From assembly GCA_913041535.1 (NCBI GenBank), contig CAJWJK010000017.1, forward strand, positions 1 through 38,514: DNA of 38,514 nucleotides. Direction: 5' to 3'. This stretch comes from an uncultured Alphaproteobacteria bacterium. GTDB taxonomy: Bacteria; Pseudomonadota; Alphaproteobacteria; VGEJ01. The first letter of the stretch is position 1; every line of letters starts with the position of its first letter. Under the pieces are notes generated by a model that saw only the letters and a list, made by a program, of their open reading frames with translations, did no database searches and was not told the DNA's origin. The translations under genes and the position numbers were made by a program. Positions 1 through 7,878 of the stretch are shown here, piece after piece.

Positions 1-142
1 ATTAATATTTTTTAAAACCCAAGTTGGCAAAAGCATATGTAATCAACGTAACATACATAATCGATTGAGTAGAGTTTTAAGACTCTGTCTAGTTATCTAG
101 AATTGCTAATATTTGCTATCAAAGGAGTATCTAATGAAATTT

Positions 143-379
143 TTATCCACCTTTAAAATTTTCCTTCCATTCATTGGTTTTTTCTTCTTGCTTCGGCAAA
201 TTTTTTATCGACTCTTCCAATTCATTTGCGTCCCACAAAACCTTTTGTTTTCCAACAACCCTCGGCTTTGGCATCACGCCTTCTTGAACAAGTCGGTCAA
301 AATGACTTGGACTCACGTCAAGATACGCGGAGGCCGTCGTTCGACTCATACACCGAGGCCATGCGGGAGGGGTTGCCAT
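143..379 (-). CDS. AlpA/MerR-like helix-turn-helix DNA-binding protein
   Basis: Small basic protein of 78 aa with a winged-helix HTH of the AlpA/excisionase (HTH_17) kind. The pattern is a helix with SRTTASAYLDVS, a recognition helix around SPSHFDRLVQEGVMPKP, then a wing and an acidic tail (VLWDANELEESIKNL). Such proteins usually regulate prophage or integrative-element genes or act as recombination directionality factors. I chose the ATG at 379; a TTG lies just upstream and a later ATG sits at the MSRTT position. No clear Shine-Dalgarno sequence precedes the start. No integrase or tRNA attachment site is visible in the window, so the element may lie to the left or be a remnant. The HTH assignment is fairly sure; the specific role is inference. 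Confidence 0.7.
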   Translation of the reverse strand: MATPPAWPRCMSRTTASAYLDVSPSHFDRLVQEGVMPKPRVVGKQKVLWDANELEESIKNLPKQEEKTNEWKENFKGG

Positions 380-977
380 CAATCCACAACCCGTAATTGA
401 GGTAATAGTTGCTCAGCGGACTCTACGAGAGGGATGGGGTAAAGCGACCAATCTTTCGACATAGTATATTCATAAACGGAAAGGTCGTGCCCAAACTAAA
501 TGATATTTTTCAACAATTACAGAAATTAAAAGGAGAAAAAATATTTTCTCCGGTTCTTGCCAGGCGTCACTCTGATCTTAGTCTCCGTCTTGCGGAGGCA
601 ATGTTTAAGTTAAGTAAAAATACGGATTCTATGGAAGTTTGTTAACCAGATAAGAACAAGAACTATTCAACTGGTTTAACGAATACAAAGGTTGTTGAGT
701 AACTAGACTTAATTCATTACTGGAAGACCCAAAATTACTCATCGAAATTGGCTTATCCACCACTTCCATACTGATTTCTGACCATACATCTAGATATGCA
801 CGTTTCAGTAATGCTTCTTTTGCTAATCTCTTTTTCAATATCGAATTAAAATGAGCATCTCTAAACCGTTTGCCACGCACAGTCAGCCGGATTTTTCCAT
901 TGTAAGCGTAATTATTCTAACTTAAATTCTTACTGAATGGCTTTAACTCTCTATGCAAAAAAAGGAAGGATGAACTG
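380..977. other. AT-rich stretch with unrecognised open frames
   Basis: About 600 bases with no gene I can name. A plus frame at 409-645 (78 aa, TTG start) and a convergent minus frame at 629-880 (83 aa, GTG start) overlap tail to tail. Both have plausible charged, helical composition, but neither has a convincing start or ribosome site. The minus frame stays open upstream of its GTG to about 920, with residues resembling YNGKIRLTVRGKRF, which vaguely recalls the N-terminal arm of phage integrases; this resemblance is weak. The stretch may be decayed mobile-element sequence next to the HTH gene. Confidence 0.3.
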
Positions 978-1280
978 ATGGCTAAAGGTTATGTTATTGC
1001 GATGGTAAAAATGACTAATCCTGGTGACTTTATGGCAAACTACGCATCTGTAGTTGCTGATGTGTTCGCCAAATTCGATGGTCGTTTTCTAGTGCGGACA
1101 CCTAATGTTACTCATCATGAAGGACGACAATTTGACGTCCATGTCATTGCAGAGTTTCCAAGTGTTGAAAAGGCAACGGAGGCATTGGAAAGTGATGACT
1201 ATAAATCGATTGTGGCTCACCGAACTGACAATACTGATACCGAATACGGCTCATTTATGCTGGCAGAGGGATTGGAATAA
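978..1280 (+). CDS. DUF1330 family protein
   Basis: A 100-aa protein of the DUF1330 group, a small ferredoxin-like alpha/beta fold related to the dimeric alpha-beta-barrel superfamily. Family hallmarks are the opening KGYVIAMVKMTNP, the central GRFLVRTPNVTHHEG, the strand VHVIAEFPSVEKATEAL and the DDYKSIVAHR segment. The ATG at 978 follows a good ribosome site (AAGGAAGG about 8 bases upstream). No catalytic function is established for the family. It stands alone: no close downstream gene follows on the same strand for about 200 bases. Family assignment is confident, function unknown. Confidence 0.88.
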   Translation: MAKGYVIAMVKMTNPGDFMANYASVVADVFAKFDGRFLVRTPNVTHHEGRQFDVHVIAEFPSVEKATEALESDDYKSIVAHRTDNTDTEYGSFMLAEGLE

Positions 1281-1328
1281 ACTTTAATAGTTATCGCCAT
1301 CATCGTCGTCAATTGGTTGTCGTGGAGG

Positions 1329-1348
1329 GTGGATTACGAAAAATCCAC
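1329..1348. repeat. Perfect 7-bp hairpin after the DUF1330 gene
   Basis: GTGGATT (1329-1335) pairs with AATCCAC (1342-1348) around a six-base loop. G-rich and C-rich flanks at 1326-1328 and about 1352-1355 could extend the stem with a bulge. No U-run follows, so it is not a classical intrinsic terminator. It could still end the DUF1330 transcript or stabilise its 3' end. Confidence 0.35.
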
Positions 1349-1476
1349 TATCCCCAAGTTCACCAAGGAACGAGGAATAATCCAAAACAAAAGACTAGCA
1401 CCACATGAGGCCGGTATAGCTGTGATGTTGATTCTGAGACTAGCTGAATTTCCCATTTAGGGGCAGAATATCAGGC

Positions 1477-1965
1477 ATGCGTACTCTGCTAGCCGTACTG
1501 ACCGTCCTCATGTTGTCTACCACGCCTGTCGTGGCTGGGGATTGGGAGGATGGAGTTTCCGCTTTCAATGCAGGTGATTTTAAGAAAGCGTTGCGGCTTT
1601 GGAAGGTGCTTGCTGAACAGGGGCATGCAGAAGCTCAGGGCAACCTTGGTTACATGTACGATAACGGCGAGGGAGTCCCCCAGGACAACGCCCAAGCAGC
1701 CCACTGGTACCACAAGGCGGCCGAGCAAGGGCATGAGCAGGCTCAGTACAATCTTGGTTTGTTCTACGCCATGGGCAAAGGTGTCCCTCAGAACCATGTG
1801 GAAGCCTATGCATGGTGGAGTATTTCTGCCACGCAGGGGGAGTATGATGCCAGGAGAAACAAAGGTATTGTGGAAGAGCAGATGACTCCCGACCAGATTG
1901 CCAAAGGAAAGGCATTGGCCTCGGAGTACTGGGAAAAGTACGTCGTACCGTTTCAGGAAGAGTGA
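1477..1965 (+). CDS. Secreted Sel1-like repeat protein
   Basis: A 162-aa protein with a Sec signal peptide (residues 1-20, cleavage likely after PVVA). A TPR-like helix pair (about 25-49, GVSAFNAGDFKKALRLWKVL) precedes two Sel1 repeats at about 50-85 (GHAEAQGNLGYMYDNGEGVP) and 86-121 (GHEQAQYNLGLFYAMGKGVP). The C-terminal tail continues MTPDQIAKGKALASEYWEKY, a common ending in this family. Sel1 repeats form alpha-solenoids that mediate protein-protein contacts, often in the periplasm or envelope; the partner is unknown. The gene is markedly richer in GC than its neighbours: 74 of 120 bases at 1621-1740, against 25 of 60 at 2221-2280. This suggests recent acquisition. Confidence 0.88.
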   Translation: MRTLLAVLTVLMLSTTPVVAGDWEDGVSAFNAGDFKKALRLWKVLAEQGHAEAQGNLGYMYDNGEGVPQDNAQAAHWYHKAAEQGHEQAQYNLGLFYAMGKGVPQNHVEAYAWWSISATQGEYDARRNKGIVEEQMTPDQIAKGKALASEYWEKYVVPFQEE

Positions 1966-2106
1966 TCGTGTTTTTACTGCCGAAATTTGCGTTTTGAAAA
2001 TGTTTTTTGTGGCAGCCCGAACCTATTTCCGTAATTTCTGTTTGGCGTTACCATAAACTTATGACAGCGGTAGAAATGTAAGTATGGAAAGTTTTGGGAG
2101 AGACAC

Positions 2107-2445
2107 ATGTCCCTGTTTGAGAAATATTTTAAAGCCTGCAACGATCTAGATAGAGCTCAATTGGAGAGTCTTTTGCACGATGACTATGTGTTGGAGCGTC
2201 CGGCAAAAGGAGATAAATTAAATAAGCATCAGGTTATAGACTTGATCATGAGCGGAGTTAGAGAGGATATGACGGCTCATAATCGCCGCCTGATATATGA
2301 AAACGATGAAGTAATAGTCAGTCACTCTATACTTGAAATTCCAAATGTTTCCAATGATGCGACTTTACTTGTTCGTTTGGTCAAAGATGGAAAAATCATT
2401 TATCAAATATCAGGTGCCACGCCGATGCCGGCCTCGGAAGGGTGA
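2107..2445 (+). CDS. NTF2/SnoaL-like fold protein
   Basis: A 112-aa protein with the layout of the nuclear transport factor 2-like / SnoaL superfamily. It opens with a helix (LFEKYFKACNDLDRAQLESLL), then HDDYVLERPAKGDKLNKHQV, and closes with strands around VIVSHSILEI and TLLVRLVKDGKIIYQ. Members are cone-shaped alpha+beta barrels that act as small isomerases, hydrolases or ligand-binding proteins. No catalytic Asp/His pair can be assigned from the sequence alone. The ATG at 2107 follows GGGAGAGACAC. The reading frame ends inside a perfect palindrome (2441-2450). Function is not predicted. Confidence 0.75.
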   Translation: MSLFEKYFKACNDLDRAQLESLLHDDYVLERPAKGDKLNKHQVIDLIMSGVREDMTAHNRRLIYENDEVIVSHSILEIPNVSNDATLLVRLVKDGKIIYQISGATPMPASEG

Positions 2446-2466
2446 TCACCACAGATGTTGCAACAT
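2441..2466. promoter_or_regulatory. Two adjacent perfect palindromes
   Basis: GGTGATCACC (2441-2450, containing the TGA stop of the upstream gene) is followed after four bases by ATGTTGCAACAT (2455-2466). Both are perfect two-fold palindromes in the short gap before the PEBP gene. They could be operator half-sites or a tandem processing or termination structure; a short T-rich run (TTTTAAT) follows the second. Role is inference. Confidence 0.35.
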
Positions 2467-2520
2467 TTTAATAAAGGGGTTTAAAAAAATTTAACCATTA
2501 AGAATTTAGAAGGAAAGATT

Positions 2521-3054
2521 ATGAAAGCTGTTTTGTTTGGGTTACATGCCGTTTTGTTTGCTTGGTTCTTATCCTTCACGGCCCATGCTTTTGAGGTGAC
2601 GTCTCCAGCATTTGAGGATGGTGGAAAATTGCCCAAAATATATGCGTGCTCCAAGCAAGGTGGAAAAGATCATTCATGGGAAATAGATATCCATGACGTT
2701 CCTGACGGCACAGTCTCTCTTGTGATCATTATGGATGATCCTGATGCTAAGTCAGTAATTGGAAAGACATACGTTCATTGGAATGTAAGCAATGTTCCAT
2801 TTGACACAGAATCGATTCCCTCAAAAAAACGTGGAAAGAAGATTGGCTTTGGGAAACTGGGCAGCAATGGTTCAGGGGGCAAAGCCTATCAAGGAATGTG
2901 CCCGCCCAATGGAGAACATAGATACACGTTGGCTGTGTACGCACTGAATACTGAGTTCACAAAGAGGCTTAGCAAAATAACCAGAAAAAGGTTTGAGAGA
3001 AAATATGGGGACATAATTATTGGCAAGGCGGAAATTAGTGGACGATGGGGGTAA
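2521..3054 (+). CDS. Secreted YbhB/YbcL-type PEBP protein
   Basis: A 177-aa phosphatidylethanolamine-binding-protein (Raf-kinase-inhibitor-like) homologue. Residues 1-23 form a Sec signal peptide, with cleavage after TAHA. The mature protein opens FEVTSPAFEDGGKLP, the usual bacterial PEBP start. The ligand-pocket signatures are present: a DDPDA loop with a later HWNV (YVHWNVSNVP), and YQGMCPPNGEHRYTLAVYAL. Bacterial YbhB/YbcL proteins are small periplasmic or cytosolic ligand binders whose natural ligand is mostly unknown. The ATG at 2521 follows AGAAGGAAAG. Two residues differ from the common motif (MCPP for the usual PCPP), which should not break the fold. Confidence 0.93.
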   Translation: MKAVLFGLHAVLFAWFLSFTAHAFEVTSPAFEDGGKLPKIYACSKQGGKDHSWEIDIHDVPDGTVSLVIIMDDPDAKSVIGKTYVHWNVSNVPFDTESIPSKKRGKKIGFGKLGSNGSGGKAYQGMCPPNGEHRYTLAVYALNTEFTKRLSKITRKRFERKYGDIIIGKAEISGRWG

Positions 3055-3238
3055 TTCTGTCGTGCTGGAAGACGCTAGCTCAGATAAGGGATCACTGCAT
3101 TCAAGTGGGCGTGACTCTTCCATACTCTCGCCGAACATTACGTCGTTGAAGTTCGTACTTATTTCCTTACTGATTATCCAAAAATAAGATGTACGTGTTT
3201 TATTGGGTACAAAGGGCTTAAATTATTCTGGGGTTTAA

Positions 3239-3670
3239 GTGAAAAGCTACTATCTTTCTGTAATTGTCGTGCTATCTCTTCTGTTCGTGGTACCGACGGC
3301 ATACGTCAACATTACTAGGGCTGATGAGATAGAGGAACTCGAGCGGAAACTGGAGTATTATAAAGAAAGAAAGGTATTGGATCTCGAACTGAAAATCATT
3401 AAGGCAAAAATAGAGGAACTTGAAGCAGAGTACAGTGATGTGATTGATACCAAAACCACGGTATCGGAAAGTGCTTTGTCAGGAGCTCATGAGACGAGTG
3501 AAGCTACGCAGTCGGCCACAATTGAGGAGGCTTCTACGGAAGTCGCGTCCAGTACGGGTTCAGACCATGAATGGGCAGCGAAGAACGGCCGTTGTGGTTA
3601 TTTCGGGTCTCTTGTTTATGGTCGGAGTAGCCAGTTATTTGTTAGTCGAAGATTATGTGAGGGACCATGA
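3239..3670 (+). CDS. Secreted or anchored coiled-coil protein
   Basis: An unrecognised 143-aa protein with a GTG start. Residues 1-28 form an N-terminal signal peptide or membrane anchor (LSVIVVLSLLFVVPTAYVN). A charged heptad-like coiled coil follows from about 30 to 68 (DEIEELERKLEYYKERKVLDL and onwards), then a Ser/Thr/Ala-rich linker to about 112. The last ~34 residues are encoded in the 104-nt overlap with the next gene in another frame and look unlike a designed C-terminus. Two readings are possible: this gene truly ends there, or a frameshift has separated it from the downstream membrane domain. The ribosome site before 3239 is weak. Confidence 0.55.
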   Translation: MKSYYLSVIVVLSLLFVVPTAYVNITRADEIEELERKLEYYKERKVLDLELKIIKAKIEELEAEYSDVIDTKTTVSESALSGAHETSEATQSATIEEASTEVASSTGSDHEWAAKNGRCGYFGSLVYGRSSQLFVSRRLCEGP

Positions 3671-4043
3671 CTTGGTTGGGCTTGCGTGCGGTGGCATAGC
3701 GATAGCGGTGATCATAGCGCTGCGGGGCGTTTGGGTTGATAAAGCAGCAATGACGATTGATGGAGAGGGACTATGGTTTGCGGATTGGAAATTGCCCCTG
3801 GTACCATGGCATCATGTAGCTGAAGTTTACACTACGGGCATTAGATTGCGCCCGTTGCTACGAATAGATCTTGTGAATTCGGACGGTTTTTTTAAGAGCT
3901 TGGACGCAGATTCGCGGAAGCGGATCCGGGGGAATCATTTAGTAAAAGAAGATCACCTTCTCATTCCAAATGGTGCGCTTGATATGTCCATCAAGGATAT
4001 TATGTTGAACATCAACGCGGTTCCCTCACGCACGCGAGGTTAG
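3567..4043 (+). CDS. STM3941-like membrane protein with PH-like domain
   Basis: From the ATG at 3567 this gives 158 aa. Two membrane spans (about 7-25 and 36-52) are followed by a soluble region resembling the STM3941/PH-like bacterial family: MTIDGEGLWFADWKLPLVPWHHVAEVYT, then LLRIDLVNSD, and a C-terminal LLIPNGALDMSIKDIMLNIN. The motif of a beta strand, a Trp and an 'I/V-x-W-x-x-V' start is typical. The frame is open back to 3444, but the residues before 3567 are Arg-rich and read out of frame through the coiled-coil gene. No Shine-Dalgarno sequence precedes 3567, which weakens an independent start. The gene ends four bases before pirin, so the two may be cotranscribed. Confidence 0.6.
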   Translation: MNGQRRTAVVVISGLLFMVGVASYLLVEDYVRDHDLVGLACGGIAIAVIIALRGVWVDKAAMTIDGEGLWFADWKLPLVPWHHVAEVYTTGIRLRPLLRIDLVNSDGFFKSLDADSRKRIRGNHLVKEDHLLIPNGALDMSIKDIMLNINAVPSRTRG

Positions 4044-4047
4044 AGTC

Positions 4048-4929
4048 ATGACCAAAGTGAATGAAAAGAAAATGATGATCAACTGTGTGCCAGGTGTTCC
4101 TGCCACTGATGGTGCTGGCGTTAAATTAACAAGGATGATTGGAACAGTGCATCTCGGCATGGTAGATCCATTTCTCATGCTCGACCGCATCGATTCTGAT
4201 GATCCTGCCTCATATATTGCTGGATTTCCAGATCATCCTCATAGAGGTTTTGAAACTGTAACAATCGTTCATGAAGGTTTAATTCGCCACAAGGACTCTG
4301 TCGGTAATGAAGGCGTAATTGGCCCGGGGGATGTTCAATGGATGACGGCTGGAAGTGGGATTATTCACAGTGAAATTCCCGAGATGATAGAGGGGCGATT
4401 AAGCGGATTTCAACTGTGGGTCAACTTGCCTTCTTATCTTAAAATGTGTGGACCTTCATATCAGGACATATCTGCCACTGAAGTTCCCGTTTTAATGTTG
4501 GGAGGCGTCACTGTGAGAGTCATTGCAGGAACTTATGATAGAAGGCGAGGTGCGGCCCGTCCGAAGATTGCAGCGCGAATTCTTGATGTAGTGCTTGAAG
4601 AGAATGTTTCATGGTCTATAGAATCACCATTAGAAATGAATTTGTTTATGTGTGTCTATAGCGGATCAATCAATGCTGAGGTTAGTCCTGGGCAAAACCA
4701 AGAGGTAACCTCGCCCTCAGTTCTTCTATTTGACCAAGGTGGAAAAATAGAGATAGACGCTGGGGAATCAGGTGCAAGGCTATTGTATTGTGAAGGAGAG
4801 CCGCTGAATGAACCCGTGGCTCGAAGGGGGCCATTTGTGATGAATACAGAGGCGGAACTTGAGCAAGCTGCGAAGGACTATAGCAGGGGCAACTTAACCG
4901 CAAAAACCCTCTCGACCGGGGCAATATAG
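4048..4929 (+). CDS. Pirin family cupin protein
   Basis: A 293-aa bicupin of the pirin family, cytosolic, usually iron-binding; some bacterial members are quercetin 2,3-dioxygenases or redox-dependent regulators. The N-terminal cupin keeps all four metal ligands: H63 and H65 (FPDHPHRGFETVTIV), H107 and E109 (AGSGIIHSEIPE). The core motif GPGDVQWMTAGSG is intact. The C-terminal cupin (about 165-280) is the less conserved half, as is usual. The ATG at 4048 follows a modest site (GGTTAGAGTC). It lies four bases after the STM3941-like gene. The enzymatic substrate cannot be inferred from sequence alone. Confidence 0.92.
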   Translation: MTKVNEKKMMINCVPGVPATDGAGVKLTRMIGTVHLGMVDPFLMLDRIDSDDPASYIAGFPDHPHRGFETVTIVHEGLIRHKDSVGNEGVIGPGDVQWMTAGSGIIHSEIPEMIEGRLSGFQLWVNLPSYLKMCGPSYQDISATEVPVLMLGGVTVRVIAGTYDRRRGAARPKIAARILDVVLEENVSWSIESPLEMNLFMCVYSGSINAEVSPGQNQEVTSPSVLLFDQGGKIEIDAGESGARLLYCEGEPLNEPVARRGPFVMNTEAELEQAAKDYSRGNLTAKTLSTGAI

Positions 4930-5012
4930 GGGATAGTGGTCTGTCACAATTTTTGTTGGCAAGGAGGATTGAATTTCGAATTTTGTGAATTGCATGCTAT
5001 GAAACGAAGGTT

Positions 5013-6503
5013 ATGCAACGCCTAGGTCACACCTGTCCAAAATTTCCCTTTGATAATACTTTTGCGCGGAGCCTCAATGGGTTTTATGTCTTTTGTAACG
5101 CAGCCCCGGTAGTTGCACCAAAACTCATCCAATTTAATAAACCTCTGGCCGATGAACTCGGTCTTGATGCGGCGATAAATACGTCACAGATTGGTTCTGA
5201 AATCTTTTCTGGAAATCTGATTCCCGATGGCGCAGAGCCACTTGCGCAGGTTTATGCCGGTCATCAATTTGGCCATTTTACTTCACAGCTGGGAGATGGA
5301 CGAGCGTTGCTCCTGGGAGAGGTGGTTGACGCTCAAGGGCACCGTCGGGATATACAGCTTAAAGGCTCGGGTCCCACACCATTCTCACGTAACGGTGATG
5401 GTAGAGCTGCTCTCGGACCAGTGCTTCGCGAATACTTGGTCAGTGAGTGCATGCACGCTCTCGGTGTTCCGACAACTCGTGCTTTAGCTGCTGTGACGAC
5501 GGGCGAGATGGTGAAACGCCAAATTTCACTACCGGGTGCTGTTCTCACTCGAATTGCTGCAAGCCATATTCGGATAGGAACTTTCCAATATTTTTCTGCT
5601 CGCGGTAAGTTGAATAAAGTGCAGGAACTTGCGGATTATTCCATCACACGCCACTACCCGCACATTGCTGGTGAGAAGAATCTATACCTTGCGTTCTTTA
5701 AGGCTGTTGCTGACGCGCAGGCGTTTCTAATATCTCGCTGGATGAACATAGGGTTTATCCATGGGGTAATGAACACGGACAATATGTCGGTATCAGGCGA
5801 AACTATCGATTACGGGCCCTGCGCATTTATGGATAAATATTCAGCTCATACAGTTTTTAGTTCCATTGATCATCATGGGCGTTATGCCTATGCAAACCAA
5901 CCAGTAATGCTGCTATGGAATTTGGCTCGTCTGGCTGAGACGCTTATTCCCATTGTCGACTCGAATGAAGATAGAGCGGTTCGGTGGTTAACTGAAGCGT
6001 TGGAGGAGGCCCAGTCTCTCTATTCCGCCTATTGGTTACAAGGTATGCGAGCCAAGATTGGACTTTCGACAGAGAGGCCAAGTGATCCAAGGCTTATAAA
6101 CGACCTGCTTGCATTGATGGAAGAATGTCAGACTGACTTTACACTTGTGTTTCGGCAGCTTCCACATGTGCTGCGGGGTGATAGTAACAAGGTGAGAGAT
6201 CTCTTCGCTAAGCCAACTGCTTTCGATGATTGGCTACGTTGTTGGCATTCACGCATAAAACATGAGGGGATTAAGCCGGAAATAAGAGCAGCACGTATGG
6301 ACGCTTGTAATCCTATTTGTATTCCACGAAACCACAAAGTCGAAGAGGCATTATCTGCCGCTGTTGATCGCAACGACATGAAACCCTTTACAAATCTTTT
6401 GGCCGTTCTCCTCCGACCGTTTGAGGAGTTCTCTGACAACCAAACGTATTATGTTCCGGGTCCTGAGTTGAAAGACGGTTACCAGACGTTCTGTGGAACG
6501 TGA
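5013..6503 (+). CDS. selO: Protein adenylyltransferase SelO
   Basis: A 496-aa SelO/YdiU pseudokinase-fold enzyme that transfers AMP from ATP to Ser, Thr or Tyr of target proteins, linked to redox homeostasis. Visible motifs are YAGHQFGHFTSQLGDGRA (81-98), K117 in QLKGSG, SRNGDGRAALGPVLREYL (125-142), the metal-binding NTDN with D256 (FIHGVMNTDNMS), and D266 in DYGPCAFMD. The length fits bacterial members. The chain ends in FCGT, so a Cys (C494) sits third from the end, where animal SelO carries selenocysteine. The start is the ATG at 5013, preceded by GAAGG. It sits alone, convergent with the minus-strand DUF1116 gene. Confidence 0.95.
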   Translation: MQRLGHTCPKFPFDNTFARSLNGFYVFCNAAPVVAPKLIQFNKPLADELGLDAAINTSQIGSEIFSGNLIPDGAEPLAQVYAGHQFGHFTSQLGDGRALLLGEVVDAQGHRRDIQLKGSGPTPFSRNGDGRAALGPVLREYLVSECMHALGVPTTRALAAVTTGEMVKRQISLPGAVLTRIAASHIRIGTFQYFSARGKLNKVQELADYSITRHYPHIAGEKNLYLAFFKAVADAQAFLISRWMNIGFIHGVMNTDNMSVSGETIDYGPCAFMDKYSAHTVFSSIDHHGRYAYANQPVMLLWNLARLAETLIPIVDSNEDRAVRWLTEALEEAQSLYSAYWLQGMRAKIGLSTERPSDPRLINDLLALMEECQTDFTLVFRQLPHVLRGDSNKVRDLFAKPTAFDDWLRCWHSRIKHEGIKPEIRAARMDACNPICIPRNHKVEEALSAAVDRNDMKPFTNLLAVLLRPFEEFSDNQTYYVPGPELKDGYQTFCGT

Positions 6504-6609
6504 AGTCACAGTTGGGTCCTTTCGAGGTGATTTGGCTTGTTCAGGATTGACGCTACGTAGTCGTAAATTATCTATGATTTGATGTCAAAAAAAGGTAAAT
6601 CTCTCAGGT

Positions 6610-7869
6610 CTAATCTTCGTTGAAAGCTTCGAGGGCTGCACGAAAACAGCTCAATGGAGTGCGAACGAAACCAGCGCCGATTTGGCCAACCCCAGGTTCC
6701 TTATGGGCAATACCGGTATTGAATAGCGGTGTTAATTCTTGGGCGACGACTTTAAGCACGTCAATGCCAGTGGGTGTTCCCCTGTAATTAAGCTGTGGAA
6801 TTTTAAAGCGGGTATGCTCTGTTAAGGTAATGTCATACATTTCGACCGCTAATCGAGTCGCCTCCTCTGGTGTTCCTCCTACGTAAGCAGCTAAGGCCGG
6901 GGCAGCTGCCATTGCGAAGGCACCAAGACCCATGGTTTCCGAGATTTCACTGTCACCGATTACTGGATTGGCATCAGACAGGTCATAACCTTCGAAATAC
7001 TTACCTGTCACACTGGGTACAGGTGTTGTGAACCACTTATCTGGAAAGCTGCTGATCTTTATGCCAAATTGAATACCATTGGCAGCCATGCATGTAACTA
7101 CAGTAGAGTTGGCCACACCAGTGGCCGCAGCCATCGTTGATTTTGCAACACCAATTGTCAGTGGTAGGAAGAAGATATCGTTTGCTGCCATAAATGATAA
7201 CACTCGTTCAGAAGAATCTTTTGAACTTGCTGATGCGGTTATGTGTGGGGCGAGGGCGTTGAGAATTAATGATGATGCCGCCTTTTGGCGACTATGGCCG
7301 TCGTCACCCATGTGGAGGGCTTGAGAAAGAATATCTCCTAAATTAATACCACCTGAACGGCGGATTGCCAGCCCAAGCACATCAGCTAGTTCGCCTTCTA
7401 TCCATGCCAAACGCTTAAGAGTCTCAGAGTCGTTCGCTCCATAACGTAATGCCTTGCCGCGCCCTTCGTTAATAGCGGCAAATGCTCGAATGTTGGCTGC
7501 ACGGTTCTCAGTGACAAGGACAGGCGTTGTTCGGGAGATGACGCCAGCGTAGGTTCCGCCTCCACCACTATCATTCGCCGACCGCAATGTAATCTTGCCA
7601 GAAGTCATCAGTTTTTCCGCATCAGCAAGACTTTCTGCCCAGCCGAGATGCAGTATTGATCCAAGTATAGAGCCTCGAAGAGCCCCTACCGTACGAGCTT
7701 CGTTCCATCCTCGTAGGGGAGGACCCGCATGAAGAAGCTCGTAAGTACCAAGATCGCTAACTATCTCTCCGGCCGGGATGATATCAACCAGATAGGGATC
7801 AGCCTCAGCAATGTGAGACAATACCTCCGCATTAGCTGAATTGATGGTATCGGTGGATGGAAATGGCAT
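6610..7869 (-). CDS. DUF1116 (YlbE/AllG-like) protein
   Basis: A 419-aa cytosolic protein of the DUF1116 family. Recognisable blocks are HAGPPLRGWNEARTVGALRG near residue 50, the glycine-rich GGGGTYAGVISRTTPVLV (about 103-120), LRRSGGINLGDILSQALHMGDDGHSR-type sequence in the middle, and the C-terminal GTPTGIDVLKVV. E. coli YlbE (AllG) is a subunit of the oxamate carbamoyltransferase formed with FdrA (AllF) and YlbF (AllH), at the end of anaerobic allantoin breakdown. Neither partner is visible here, so a different role or distant partners are possible. It follows the GYD gene by nine bases on the same strand, so the two are very likely one transcript. Confidence 0.85.
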   Translation of the reverse strand: MPFPSTDTINSANAEVLSHIAEADPYLVDIIPAGEIVSDLGTYELLHAGPPLRGWNEARTVGALRGSILGSILHLGWAESLADAEKLMTSGKITLRSANDSGGGGTYAGVISRTTPVLVTENRAANIRAFAAINEGRGKALRYGANDSETLKRLAWIEGELADVLGLAIRRSGGINLGDILSQALHMGDDGHSRQKAASSLILNALAPHITASASSKDSSERVLSFMAANDIFFLPLTIGVAKSTMAAATGVANSTVVTCMAANGIQFGIKISSFPDKWFTTPVPSVTGKYFEGYDLSDANPVIGDSEISETMGLGAFAMAAAPALAAYVGGTPEEATRLAVEMYDITLTEHTRFKIPQLNYRGTPTGIDVLKVVAQELTPLFNTGIAHKEPGVGQIGAGFVRTPLSCFRAALEAFNED

Positions 7870-7878
7870 TCCAAAACC

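Noticed and set aside
134-400. Plus-strand frame with a consensus ribosome site (AAGGAG) and hydrophobic N-terminus
   Set aside because: It lies antisense to the HTH gene, and its residues past about 35 are basic, low in structure and typical of a shadow frame. The minus-strand product has recognisable homology.
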